Shown here: one piece after another, positions 7,150 through 13,622 of the stretch
Position numbering within the stretch: position 1 is the first letter of the stretch
Layout of the letters: each line of letters opens with the position of its first letter
Assembly: GCA_038244585.1 (NCBI GenBank)
Contig: JBBRTI010000014.1
Span: 1-18,620, forward strand
Source: UBA4664 sp038244585
GTDB lineage: Bacteria > Patescibacteriota > Saccharimonadia > UBA4664
DNA length: 18,620 nt
Direction of reading: 5' to 3'
Notes under the pieces: model-generated
What the model saw: the letters and a program-made list of their open reading frames with translations, nothing else
Database searches by the model: none
What the model was told of the DNA's origin: nothing
Program-made: the position numbers and the translations under genes

Positions 7150-10029
7150 TTACGGTCGCTTGACGCCGAAAGTACGCTCGAGCATGTCCCAGGCCTGAGC
7201 TTCCAGGCGTGCTGCTTCCTTATCGGTCGGAGTGCGGTCGGGGTAGCTCAGCGTCAGGCGTAAAGTTAAACTGCGACGGCCTGCCGAGACATTTGGGCCG
7301 GAATAATCGCCGACATAGGCGACTGTAGCGTGGTGCAAACCCTTCAGCGCCGTATTAACCTGAGTCCAGCTGATCTCGTTGCCAAGCTCGACGGTGATAT
7401 CACGGGTGGTTCCGGGGAAGCGGCCGAGACCGGCAAACTGCCTCGGGCGGGCCGTTTCTAGCAAAGTCTCAATGTCGATCTCAAGATATGACGCCTCGCC
7501 GGTAACCTTCATAGGCCTCAGGACGGCCGGGTCAATCTGTCCGATGGTGCCAATTACAGTTCGTGCCAGGCTAATTTGCGCCGTCCGTCCGTCGGCCAAG
7601 GCGCCGCTGCCGGATATCGAAGACACTGTCAACGGTACATTCAGCTCGCTGGACAAAGCATCCAACAGACCCTTGAGATGGCGGTAGGAGTCGTCCGGGC
7701 GCGCTACCATTATCCCCAGCCGCAACGGCTCGTCCGGTTGACTGGACCCTTCGCCCGGCAAAAATACTTTACTAAGCTCGTAATAGCTCAGCTCCTTACT
7801 ATACGTTCGATTTGCGGCCAAGACTTGCAAGTGACTCGGCAGAAGGGAGCTGCGCAGATAGGCCTGTTCGGAAGAGAGGGGGTTCTGCAGCTTCAGGTGC
7901 TCGGCCGGCTTCAACCCAACAGTTTCAAGATGGTCCTGACCGACGAACGAATACGTCATTACTTCGAACAGGCCGGCTCCGCTGAGCAGGTTCTTCAGGC
8001 GGCTCTTAACGTGGTAGGTCCGGTCGAAAGCCAGAGTACGGGGACGCCAGACCGGCAGGGTGGAGGGAACACGGTCATAACCAAGAACTCGGACGATTTC
8101 TTCTATCAAATCCTCCGCAACTTTCAGATCAGTCCGCCACCAGGGAACGGCTGCAACGCTAATGAAGTCCTCCAGCTGCCGGGTAAAGCGCCGGGCGCCC
8201 AGAAAACCAGGGTTGGCGGTAAAGATTGTCACGTCTTCTTCAACTACGCCGCTCGTCGCGCGCGTCTGCCATTGGCCGTCGCCGTCAAGTTCAAATTGAA
8301 CGGCGTGCACGACTCGGCCATCGCCAATGTAAAGTCCGTTATGGCCCACGTGTTTGCCGAGTTTGCTTTCGACCCTCACGTATTTGCCGTCGGCCTCGGT
8401 CCATAGGTAATAATGGCCTTCCATCGAGTGGTCCTGTTTGCCGGCCGTGACGTCGGCCAAGTCGTAATCACGCTGCTCATGGCCGGTTGAACCCTCATAA
8501 AACAGCACGTCGCCGGGAACCAGATCGGCGGTTTCAATCGGCGTACCAAGTTCAAATTGGGCTAATGACGTGTACCCGATACGCTGACCGATGAGGGAGT
8601 AGAGGTAGTCGGTGAAATAGCTGCAGTCAAAGGCCTCCGTGCCGTTCTTTTTGAACGATGCCCCCCATAAATACGGCTTGCCCAGATGACTACGGGCCTC
8701 ACGGGCAATATCAAACGGCACAGCCTCAATTTGCAAACGTGCCAGGGCGTCGCAAGCCTCGGCTGAGGATAGCTCGTAGCCGAGAAGCTGGTTTAGTTTA
8801 GACAATCTCAGTCCGATTCGCTGAGTCCACGGCCAAACTCGTAATACGTCCGTAACGCCGGCCGTCTGCTGCGCGCCGGCCACCTGAGCCAGCAATTCGG
8901 TTGCCCTGGCCAGGCCCAGGGGAGCCAGAGTAACGGGAAGGCCACGTTCAAAACGAGCGCTTGCTTCGCTGCGCAGACCCAACCGTTTGGCGGTCTTGCG
9001 GATGTGTCCGCCGTCGAACGTGGCCGCCTCAAGATAAATGCGTTGTGTTTCGGCCGTGACCTCTGTAGCCGCGCCGCCCATTACGCCGGCCAGACCGATG
9101 ATGCCTGTCTTATCAGTGATTACCAAATCGGTATTGGTTAGGACACGCTTTACGCCATCCAAGGTTACAAGCTTTTCGCCGGCCTTAGCTAGCCTGGCAC
9201 CCAGTGGCAGGATGACTTTATCCGCATCATAAGCGTGCAGCGGTTGGCCGTATTCCAGCATGACAAAGTTTGTGACGTCGACCACAGGGGAGATAGGGCG
9301 CACGCCGCTACCGCGCAAACGGCCGGCAATTTCGCTAAGCTGTTTGGTATCGATCTTGCCACTGGCGCCCAGTTCCAACTCCACGACCATGAACCTACTA
9401 AGGTAGTAGGGGTCGGCCGTGATATCCACGGCTGGTCCGCCTTCACTGTGTTCCAGCGGTTTAACCAGGTCTTTAAGATTAATCTGCGCGATAGCGCCGA
9501 CCTCGCGCGCCAAACCGATAACTGACTGCAGATCGGAACGATTCGCGGCCGTCTTCAGGTCTAAGATGCCGTGACTTTCGTACATGTCGCACAATGATGC
9601 ACCCAGCTCTGTTTCCCTGCCCAAATCAATCAAGCCGTCGTGATCGTTGCCCAAACCCAGCTCCGCTGCGCTACAGAGCATGCCTTCGCTCGCCTCACCT
9701 CGCAGTTTGGACCTTTTTATTAGCGTACCATCGGGGAGAGTGGAGCCGACCTGGGCCACGGCCACTCGCATGCCGTCTTTGACGTTGGGCGCGCCACAAA
9801 CAATTGACAGCGTCTTCTCACCCGTTGTCACTTCTACGATATGCAACCTATCAGCATCAGGATGTTGAACTACTTTTTTAACCTCTCCTACGACGATGTT
9901 TTTATCTAGCGATGTTGACGCAATATATTGTTCAACTTCTATGCCGGCTTGTTCCAATGCCTGAACCATAGCCTCATCCGATATTGTGCGACATAGCCAT
10001 TCTTTGACCCAGGATGTGGAAAGCTTCAT
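7150..10029 (-). CDS. pheT: Phenylalanyl-tRNA synthetase beta subunit with an NlpC/P60 domain inserted in the B5 domain
   Basis: The 959-residue PheT should pair with PheS to charge tRNA-Phe. Domains in order: tRNA-binding OB fold (about 40-150, HPDADRLHIVEV), B3/B4 editing domain (about 205-380), first part of B5 (about 405-438), insertion (about 440-620), second part of B5 (VPWWRTDLKVAEDLIEEI from 628), catalytic-like core (about 640-840), and anticodon-binding FDX-ACB (about 866-958). Removing the insertion leaves about 780 residues, the usual PheT length. The insertion matches NlpC/P60 cysteine peptidases: HLGKPYLWG, then FDCSYF with Cys469, then LVPGDVLFYEG, then GHNGLYIGDGRVVHA with His563 and His575. 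The frame is continuous on both sides. ATG 10029 is preceded by AGAGGTC. I infer a cytosolic papain-like domain of unknown substrate; a wall hydrolase role is unlikely in this location. Confidence 0.95.
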   Translation of the reverse strand: MKLSTSWVKEWLCRTISDEAMVQALEQAGIEVEQYIASTSLDKNIVVGEVKKVVQHPDADRLHIVEVTTGEKTLSIVCGAPNVKDGMRVAVAQVGSTLPDGTLIKRSKLRGEASEGMLCSAAELGLGNDHDGLIDLGRETELGASLCDMYESHGILDLKTAANRSDLQSVIGLAREVGAIAQINLKDLVKPLEHSEGGPAVDITADPYYLSRFMVVELELGASGKIDTKQLSEIAGRLRGSGVRPISPVVDVTNFVMLEYGQPLHAYDADKVILPLGARLAKAGEKLVTLDGVKRVLTNTDLVITDKTGIIGLAGVMGGAATEVTAETQRIYLEAATFDGGHIRKTAKRLGLRSEASARFERGLPVTLAPLGLARATELLAQVAGAQQTAGVTDVLRVWPWTQRIGLRLSKLNQLLGYELSSAEACDALARLQIEAVPFDIAREARSHLGKPYLWGASFKKNGTEAFDCSYFTDYLYSLIGQRIGYTSLAQFELGTPIETADLVPGDVLFYEGSTGHEQRDYDLADVTAGKQDHSMEGHYYLWTEADGKYVRVESKLGKHVGHNGLYIGDGRVVHAVQFELDGDGQWQTRATSGVVEEDVTIFTANPGFLGARRFTRQLEDFISVAAVPWWRTDLKVAEDLIEEIVRVLGYDRVPSTLPVWRPRTLAFDRTYHVKSRLKNLLSGAGLFEVMTYSFVGQDHLETVGLKPAEHLKLQNPLSSEQAYLRSSLLPSHLQVLAANRTYSKELSYYELSKVFLPGEGSSQPDEPLRLGIMVARPDDSYRHLKGLLDALSSELNVPLTVSSISGSGALADGRTAQISLARTVIGTIGQIDPAVLRPMKVTGEASYLEIDIETLLETARPRQFAGLGRFPGTTRDITVELGNEISWTQVNTALKGLHHATVAYVGDYSGPNVSAGRRSLTLRLTLSYPDRTPTDKEAARLEAQAWDMLERTFGVKRP
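8150..8712 (-). other. NlpC/P60 insertion within PheT (domain boundaries)
   Basis: This stretch encodes about residues 440-627 of PheT. It starts just after the B5 helix-strand DALARLQIEAVPF and ends just before the B5 strand that leads into PWWR at 629-632. Relative to typical NlpC/P60 domains, the Cys-to-His distance is long (469 to 563) because of a charged, aromatic-rich segment (GHEQRDYDLADVTAGKQDH and on) between the PGD motif and the His motif. No Hint or HNH motif and no splice-junction residues are visible, so it is not an intein. Confidence 0.85.
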
Positions 10030-10187
10030 GATAAGACCTCTTTAGAACTTTGATAATGGGCGGGGACAATGCTCTCAGACAAGCGGCTCTGACTTCTCTC
10101 TATGTCAGCCCCTATCGGACAAACCACTGCCGCCCAGTCAAACAGATTGAGCAAAAGTGTATTTTCTACAACACATCGTCGCGTCAT
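10026..10187 (-). CDS. Possible 53-residue ORF filling the pheS-pheT gap
   Basis: ATG at 10187 begins one base after the pheS stop codon, and its TGA overlaps the pheT ATG in an ATGA junction, so the ORF exactly fills an otherwise unusual 159-base gap. The product starts MTRRCVVENTLLLNLFDW and ends SSKEVLS; I recognise no domain. No good Shine-Dalgarno precedes it and the same frame stays open by chance into pheS, which weakens the case. It could be a small coupling gene or just an untranslated spacer. Confidence 0.3.
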   Translation of the reverse strand: MTRRCVVENTLLLNLFDWAAVVCPIGADIERSQSRLSESIVPAHYQSSKEVLS

Positions 10188-10188
10188 T

Positions 10189-11217
10189 TTAAAACTGCTC
10201 GAGGAATTTGAAGTTGGGATGCCAAAACTCACGGACGTCGTCAACGCCATACTTAATAGCGGCAATACGTTCCGGACCAAATCCAAAAGCAAAACCGCTG
10301 TAATGCTCCGGATCAATTCCAACGTTACGCAGCACCTGCGGATGCACCATCCCGGCTCCGCCAAGTTCAAGCCAACCAGTCCCGCCACACAAATGGCAGG
10401 ATTTAGCCTCAAACTGGCCGCTGCCGGCACAAACTACGCAGGTTGCGTCCATCTCTACGCTCGGTTCAGTGTAAGGAAAGTAATTGGACCTCAGGCGGAT
10501 TTGGGTACTCTCCCCCAACAGCCCTTTAAGCATGGCCTCCAGCGTACCTTTGAGATCACTGAGGCTAATCCCCTCGTCAACCACCAGGCCCTCTATCTGG
10601 TAGAAGCTCCAAGAGTGACGTGAATCCTCATCTTCATTGCGGTACACTTTGCCCGGCGCAACAATACGGATCGGCAGCTTATCCCGGTGCTCAAGCATAT
10701 GCCTAATTTGAATTCCTGAGGTATGAGTCCTCGGGACAAGGCCGTTTTCCAGGTAGAAAGTGTCCTGCATGTCGCGGGCGGGATGGTCGGCGGGAATGTT
10801 CAGAGCCTCAAAGATGTGCCATTCGGTCTCGATTTCCGGACCGTCGGCAACTTGGTAGCCCATCTGCCAAAACAGCTCCACGAGCTCGTCGAGGACCATA
10901 CTTACCGGGTGGCGATGTCCCGCGGCAGGCGCGATACCCGGAGCGGTTACGTCCAGCGCCGACGCTAACTCCTGCTTGATTGCCTGGTCGGCCAGCTTGG
11001 CCTCGTGCTCTTCGAAAGCTGTTTCCAGGGCTGCGCGAAGCCTATTAAGCCTAGAACCCTCCCCTGCCCGCTGCTCTTGCGGCAAAGTGCCTATATTCTT
11101 GAGCTGCTCCGTTACCTGCCCGCTGCGTCCGAGCAGTTCCACACGCACAGCCTCAAGCTCCGCAAGCGTGGCGGCGGCTTTGATCCGGGTGATACTGTCG
11201 GTCTGGTTCATGGCCAT
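10189..11217 (-). CDS. pheS: Phenylalanyl-tRNA synthetase alpha subunit
   Basis: The 342-residue class II catalytic subunit activates phenylalanine and transfers it to tRNA-Phe in a (PheS)2(PheT)2 complex. The N-terminal coiled-coil arm (about 1-90) leads into the class II core, with HPVSMVLDEL at the domain start, the motif 2 region around YRNEDEDSRHSWSFYQIEG, a four-cysteine zinc-type knuckle (Cys260, 263, 274, 277) as in many bacterial PheS, and motif 3 FGFGPERIAAIKYGVDDVR near the end. The C-terminus FKFLEQF is the family's normal end. ATG 11217 follows GAGG at five bases; ATG 11211 (codon 3) would give an ATGA overlap with the upstream gene and is an alternative. The gene lies between a small membrane protein and pheT in the same operon. 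Confidence 0.95.
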   Translation of the reverse strand: MAMNQTDSITRIKAAATLAELEAVRVELLGRSGQVTEQLKNIGTLPQEQRAGEGSRLNRLRAALETAFEEHEAKLADQAIKQELASALDVTAPGIAPAAGHRHPVSMVLDELVELFWQMGYQVADGPEIETEWHIFEALNIPADHPARDMQDTFYLENGLVPRTHTSGIQIRHMLEHRDKLPIRIVAPGKVYRNEDEDSRHSWSFYQIEGLVVDEGISLSDLKGTLEAMLKGLLGESTQIRLRSNYFPYTEPSVEMDATCVVCAGSGQFEAKSCHLCGGTGWLELGGAGMVHPQVLRNVGIDPEHYSGFAFGFGPERIAAIKYGVDDVREFWHPNFKFLEQF

Positions 11218-11582
11218 CTCAGCCTCACGTAAACTTCAACGATTGCTAGTAGTAATCCTAGCAGGATAGCGTCTTTAATGCCAAGCTGCTGCAACGAATT
11301 CAAGGCCAAGAGCGCGGTAGCCCAGCCTCCTAGCAGCCAGCCCTGGCGCCAGGAATAGCGCAGCCGGTGAGCCTGGGTGGCATGGAGGTGAAAATAACTC
11401 TTACCCAGATACAAAGCTAGCGTAGCGGCAGCCGCGGCCTCCGTCAGCACGGCCACAAACCACAGTGTCACCCCAACAGGGCCGATAGCGGCTGGATTGG
11501 TCGCAAACAGAGAGACAATAAGCGTCAGGCCTACCCCGGCGGCCCAAACACAGAGGGCGGCAATATATCGCTTAGTCGTCAT
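11208..11582 (-). CDS. Small four-helix membrane protein, first gene of the pheS operon
   Basis: The 124-residue product has four hydrophobic segments (about residues 5-27, 33-60, 82-98 and 104-120) separated by a basic loop HATQAHRLRYSWRQG, so it is an integral inner membrane protein with no catalytic motif that I can see. I do not recognise the family. ATG 11582 is preceded by GAGAAG at six-base spacing. Its TGA lies inside the first codons of pheS (10-base overlap with the chosen pheS start), implying translational coupling. That links an unknown membrane protein to Phe-tRNA synthetase expression; whether the link is functional or just genome compaction cannot be told from one genome. Confidence 0.75.
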   Translation of the reverse strand: MTTKRYIAALCVWAAGVGLTLIVSLFATNPAAIGPVGVTLWFVAVLTEAAAAATLALYLGKSYFHLHATQAHRLRYSWRQGWLLGGWATALLALNSLQQLGIKDAILLGLLLAIVEVYVRLRWP

Positions 11583-11609
11583 TTAAACTTCTCACGCTTA
11601 GTTGTCACT

Positions 11610-11639
11610 ATTATGTCACCCCTCAGGGCTTTGAGGCAA
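11610..11639 (-). promoter_or_regulatory. Promoter of the membrane protein-pheS-pheT operon
   Basis: Minus-strand TTGCCT (11634-11639), 18-base spacer, then CATAAT (11610-11615) preceded by TGA as an extended -10. The expected start is near 11603, leaving about 20 bases of leader with GAGAAG before ATG 11582. A small inverted repeat CCTCA...TGAGG (11621-11636) overlaps the spacer and -35 and could be an operator. No room remains for a T-box or a leader peptide downstream of this start. Confidence 0.5.
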
Positions 11640-11784
11640 ACGTGCGTTGGGTTAGTCCGGTTCTACAGTAGGTCTTCGCGCTTGAGTATGAACAGGTGGC
11701 CTTACTGCTAACGACTTTCTAGCAAGGACTACCGACATATTCTGCGCAGTAAGTCCTGCTTTCGTGCCAAGTACCAATATAATT

Positions 11785-11830
11785 GAAAAAGCCGCCTGCA
11801 GGTGGCGTCTCACGACGGTCTGCGGCGGCT
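11785..11830 (-). terminator. Intrinsic terminator of RNA A
   Basis: On the minus strand AGCCGCC...GGCGGCT brackets a hairpin (with inner TGCAG/CTGC-type pairing) and is followed directly by TTTTTC. Confidence 0.65.
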
Positions 11831-12260
11831 AAGGGATAATTCCAAGAGTTACGGGGCGAACAAACCCGCCCAAATTTTGTAAATTGGCGCTTGTCGCCCC
11901 GTAGATATTTCCTACCAAAGGTAAGAGATATATGGGAGTGTGAGCTTGTGAGCTCTGGATCGAGCTCGACTTGAGCTCTTAGTTGATGTGACATTCCCTA
12001 CCAGATCGGTGCTTCTGGAAGGCAACCGACCACGACATTAGTCGTAGCCGAGTGTCTTCCAGAACCATCATTGCGGAGCAGGCGTAGCAATTAAGTTTGG
12101 ACCTTAGTTGTAGCTCCTGGAGACCGTAGGGTAAACCCTGGTTAGAGAGTAAGGGGGTACTTTTCTAACCGGGATTTACCCTACCGTCATACCGTGCTGG
12201 CTTTATGGGGTATCCATCGGTGCGGTGCCGGGTTGTTAATGGACGGGGGCGAACTGAACT
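11785..12260 (-). ncRNA. Candidate large structured non-coding RNA (RNA A, about 475 nt)
   Basis: No plausible protein is encoded on either strand. The minus strand has a consensus promoter just upstream and ends in a GC-rich hairpin followed by TTTTT. In between are strong helices: a 24-position near-perfect hairpin (12123-12146 with 12164-12187; 21 Watson-Crick pairs, one wobble on this strand, 17-base loop), a 9-bp perfect stem (12013-12021 with 12056-12064) enclosing ACGAC-ATTA-GTCGT, and a 9-bp perfect stem (11851-11859 with 11894-11902) enclosing a further hairpin. On the RNA strand GGTAGG followed by an A-rich trinucleotide occurs three times, and GAGCTC occurs three times close together (plus strand 11950-11979). 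I looked for RNase P, tmRNA, SRP and 6S signatures and found none. Identity unknown. Confidence 0.6.
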
Positions 12261-12266
12261 GTCTAT

Positions 12267-12295
12267 AATTTAGCACAAGCGTTTTAAAATGTCAA
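12267..12295 (-). promoter_or_regulatory. Consensus promoter of RNA A
   Basis: Perfect TTGACA (12290-12295) and TAAATT (12267-12272) with an ideal 17-base spacer; the -10 is preceded by TGC, an extended -10 motif. The predicted start is near 12260. No ORF follows. Confidence 0.7.
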
Positions 12296-12520
12296 TAGTC
12301 TTATGCTAGCTCTTCCCTACTAACGTTATAATGGCTTTGCTAAGGTATAATATACTACTATTACTTACCTTACGGGTAACAATCCACGGTGCCATTGTTG
12401 TAATAGACTCTACATTTATGCACAAACTTATCCGTTGTAAAAGCTACAATAAACTTGGTTATACGATACTATCTCAGCAAGTCAAATTGTCCCTCAAATG
12501 TGTCTCGTTATCACTAAGAA
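12296..12520. other. AT-rich gene-free spacer between trpS terminator and RNA A promoter
   Basis: These 225 bases hold no supportable gene. Several TATAAT-like boxes occur on both strands (for example around 12326 and 12346 on plus). On the minus strand TTGACT (12480-12485), a 16-base spacer and TATAAC (12458-12463) make a second good leftward promoter, which could feed RNA A as a tandem promoter or make a short separate transcript. Confidence 0.4.
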
Positions 12521-12544
12521 AAAGAGCCGCTGAAGCGGCTCTTT
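12513..12544 (-). terminator. Intrinsic terminator of trpS
   Basis: Perfect stem AAAGAGCCGC/GCGGCTCTTT (12521-12544) followed on the minus strand by a T-rich tail, 28 bases after the trpS stop codon. Confidence 0.85.
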
Positions 12545-12571
12545 GAACTATCAATCTGGTTAGCGAAGAGG

Positions 12572-13564
12572 CTACTCCAGCCCGATTAACTGCTTGATAT
12601 GGGTGAGCTTGGCCTCGGCCAGCTCATTGGCTCGCCGCTCACCTTCCCCCAAGGCCGTGTCGATGGCAGAGTTTCCGGCCTCCATTAGCGCCGAGTGGGT
12701 TCGTTGGAGCGGCTCCAGCTCACCGGTGACCACGCGCGCCAGGTCATTCTTGAAATCACCATAGCCTTTGCCGGCAAAATCTTTCTCCAGCTGTGCAATG
12801 CTCCGACCGGAAATCATCGAGTGAATTACCAGCAGGTTGGTCAAGGCGGGGCGATCTGCCCCGCCGCTCACCTGGCTGCCGCTGTCGGTCACGGCGCGCA
12901 TGATCTTCTTCTCTATCGCCGCCGGCGTATCGCTGAGCAGGATGCAGCCGCTGCTATCTGCATCGCTCTTGCTCATCTTCCTGGTCGGGTCTTGCAGGTC
13001 CATGATGCGGGCCCCTACCGCCTGTACGGTCGGCTCGGGAATCTTGAACACCGCCCCGTGCAGGTTATTGAAGCGAGTAGCGATGTCTCTGGTCAGCTCT
13101 ACATGCTGCTTCTGATCCTCGCCTACCGGCACCTCGTCGACATCGTATAGTAGAATGTCGGCCGCCATGAGCACGGGATAGGCGTACAGGCCCACCAACT
13201 GCCCTTCGCTGCCGACACGAGCCGCTTTGTCCTTGAACTGGGTCATGCGGTTAAGCTCGCCCATAGTGGTGTAATTGTTGAGTATCCAGGTCAGCTCAGC
13301 GTGAGCCGAGACCTGGCTCTGGACGAATATCGTCGACTGAGTCGGGTCGATACCGCAGGCCATCAGCCAAGCGACGGCGCTGCGCGTGTCCCGCCGCAGG
13401 TCATCCGGATCTGGCCGGGTATTTAGTGCGTGCAGGTTCGGAATAAACCAGAACCGCTCGACTCCGCCTTCGCGGCTCATCTCGCTCCAGCGCTTCATCG
13501 CTCCCAGATAGTTTCCGAGCGTAAGAGCGCCGGTCGGTTTTATGCCTGAGAGTACCCGTTTCAT
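12572..13564 (-). CDS. trpS: Tryptophanyl-tRNA synthetase
   Basis: The 330-residue class I enzyme charges tRNA-Trp in the cytosol. The HIGH-type signature is TGALTLGNYLG (residues 11-21) and the KMSKS loop is present at 196-200, within DLQDPTRKMSKSDADSSG, which is very typical of bacterial TrpRS. Length equals the common bacterial size (about 330), so the gene is complete. ATG 13564 follows AAAGGA with good spacing. It lies 58 bases after rmuC, has a candidate extended -10 promoter and ends at a strong terminator, so it can be a single-gene unit. Nothing odd is seen in its motifs. Confidence 0.97.
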   Translation of the reverse strand: MKRVLSGIKPTGALTLGNYLGAMKRWSEMSREGGVERFWFIPNLHALNTRPDPDDLRRDTRSAVAWLMACGIDPTQSTIFVQSQVSAHAELTWILNNYTTMGELNRMTQFKDKAARVGSEGQLVGLYAYPVLMAADILLYDVDEVPVGEDQKQHVELTRDIATRFNNLHGAVFKIPEPTVQAVGARIMDLQDPTRKMSKSDADSSGCILLSDTPAAIEKKIMRAVTDSGSQVSGGADRPALTNLLVIHSMISGRSIAQLEKDFAGKGYGDFKNDLARVVTGELEPLQRTHSALMEAGNSAIDTALGEGERRANELAEAKLTHIKQLIGLE

Positions 13565-13594
13565 GGCTGTCCTTTGAGTTTATTGCTTACGGCT

Positions 13595-13603
13595 ACTATA
13601 TCA
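13595..13603 (-). promoter_or_regulatory. Candidate extended -10 promoter of trpS
   Basis: TGATATAGT on the minus strand (TGn plus TATAGT) lies about 30 bases before the trpS ATG, in the rmuC-trpS gap. There is no good -35, and read-through from rmuC is also possible. Confidence 0.4.
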
Positions 13604-13622
13604 CGCGGCCGAAGGGTAAAGA

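Noticed and set aside
7100..7150. Intrinsic terminator after pheT (CCCGGGTTTTT)
   Set aside because: The stem is too short: AGAG/CTCT or CCCGGG only, so termination here is not convincing.
8150..8712. Intein or mobile intron in pheT
   Set aside because: No Hint blocks, no homing endonuclease motif, no Cys/Ser at an N-junction or HN at a C-junction; the sequence matches NlpC/P60 instead.
11719..11994. Minus-strand frame of 91 codons inside RNA A
   Set aside because: It runs through the RNA A terminator, has no ribosome site and a random-looking composition.
11785..12260. RNA A as RNase P RNA, tmRNA, SRP RNA or a T-box leader
   Set aside because: The GAAAGTCC/ACAGAA core, tRNA-like ends with T-loop and CCA, the GGAAGCAG SRP motif and the T-box AGGGTGGNACCGCG sequence are all absent.
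12331..12546. Plus-strand frame of 71 codons
   Set aside because: It ends inside the trpS terminator hairpin and has no ribosome site or recognisable domain.
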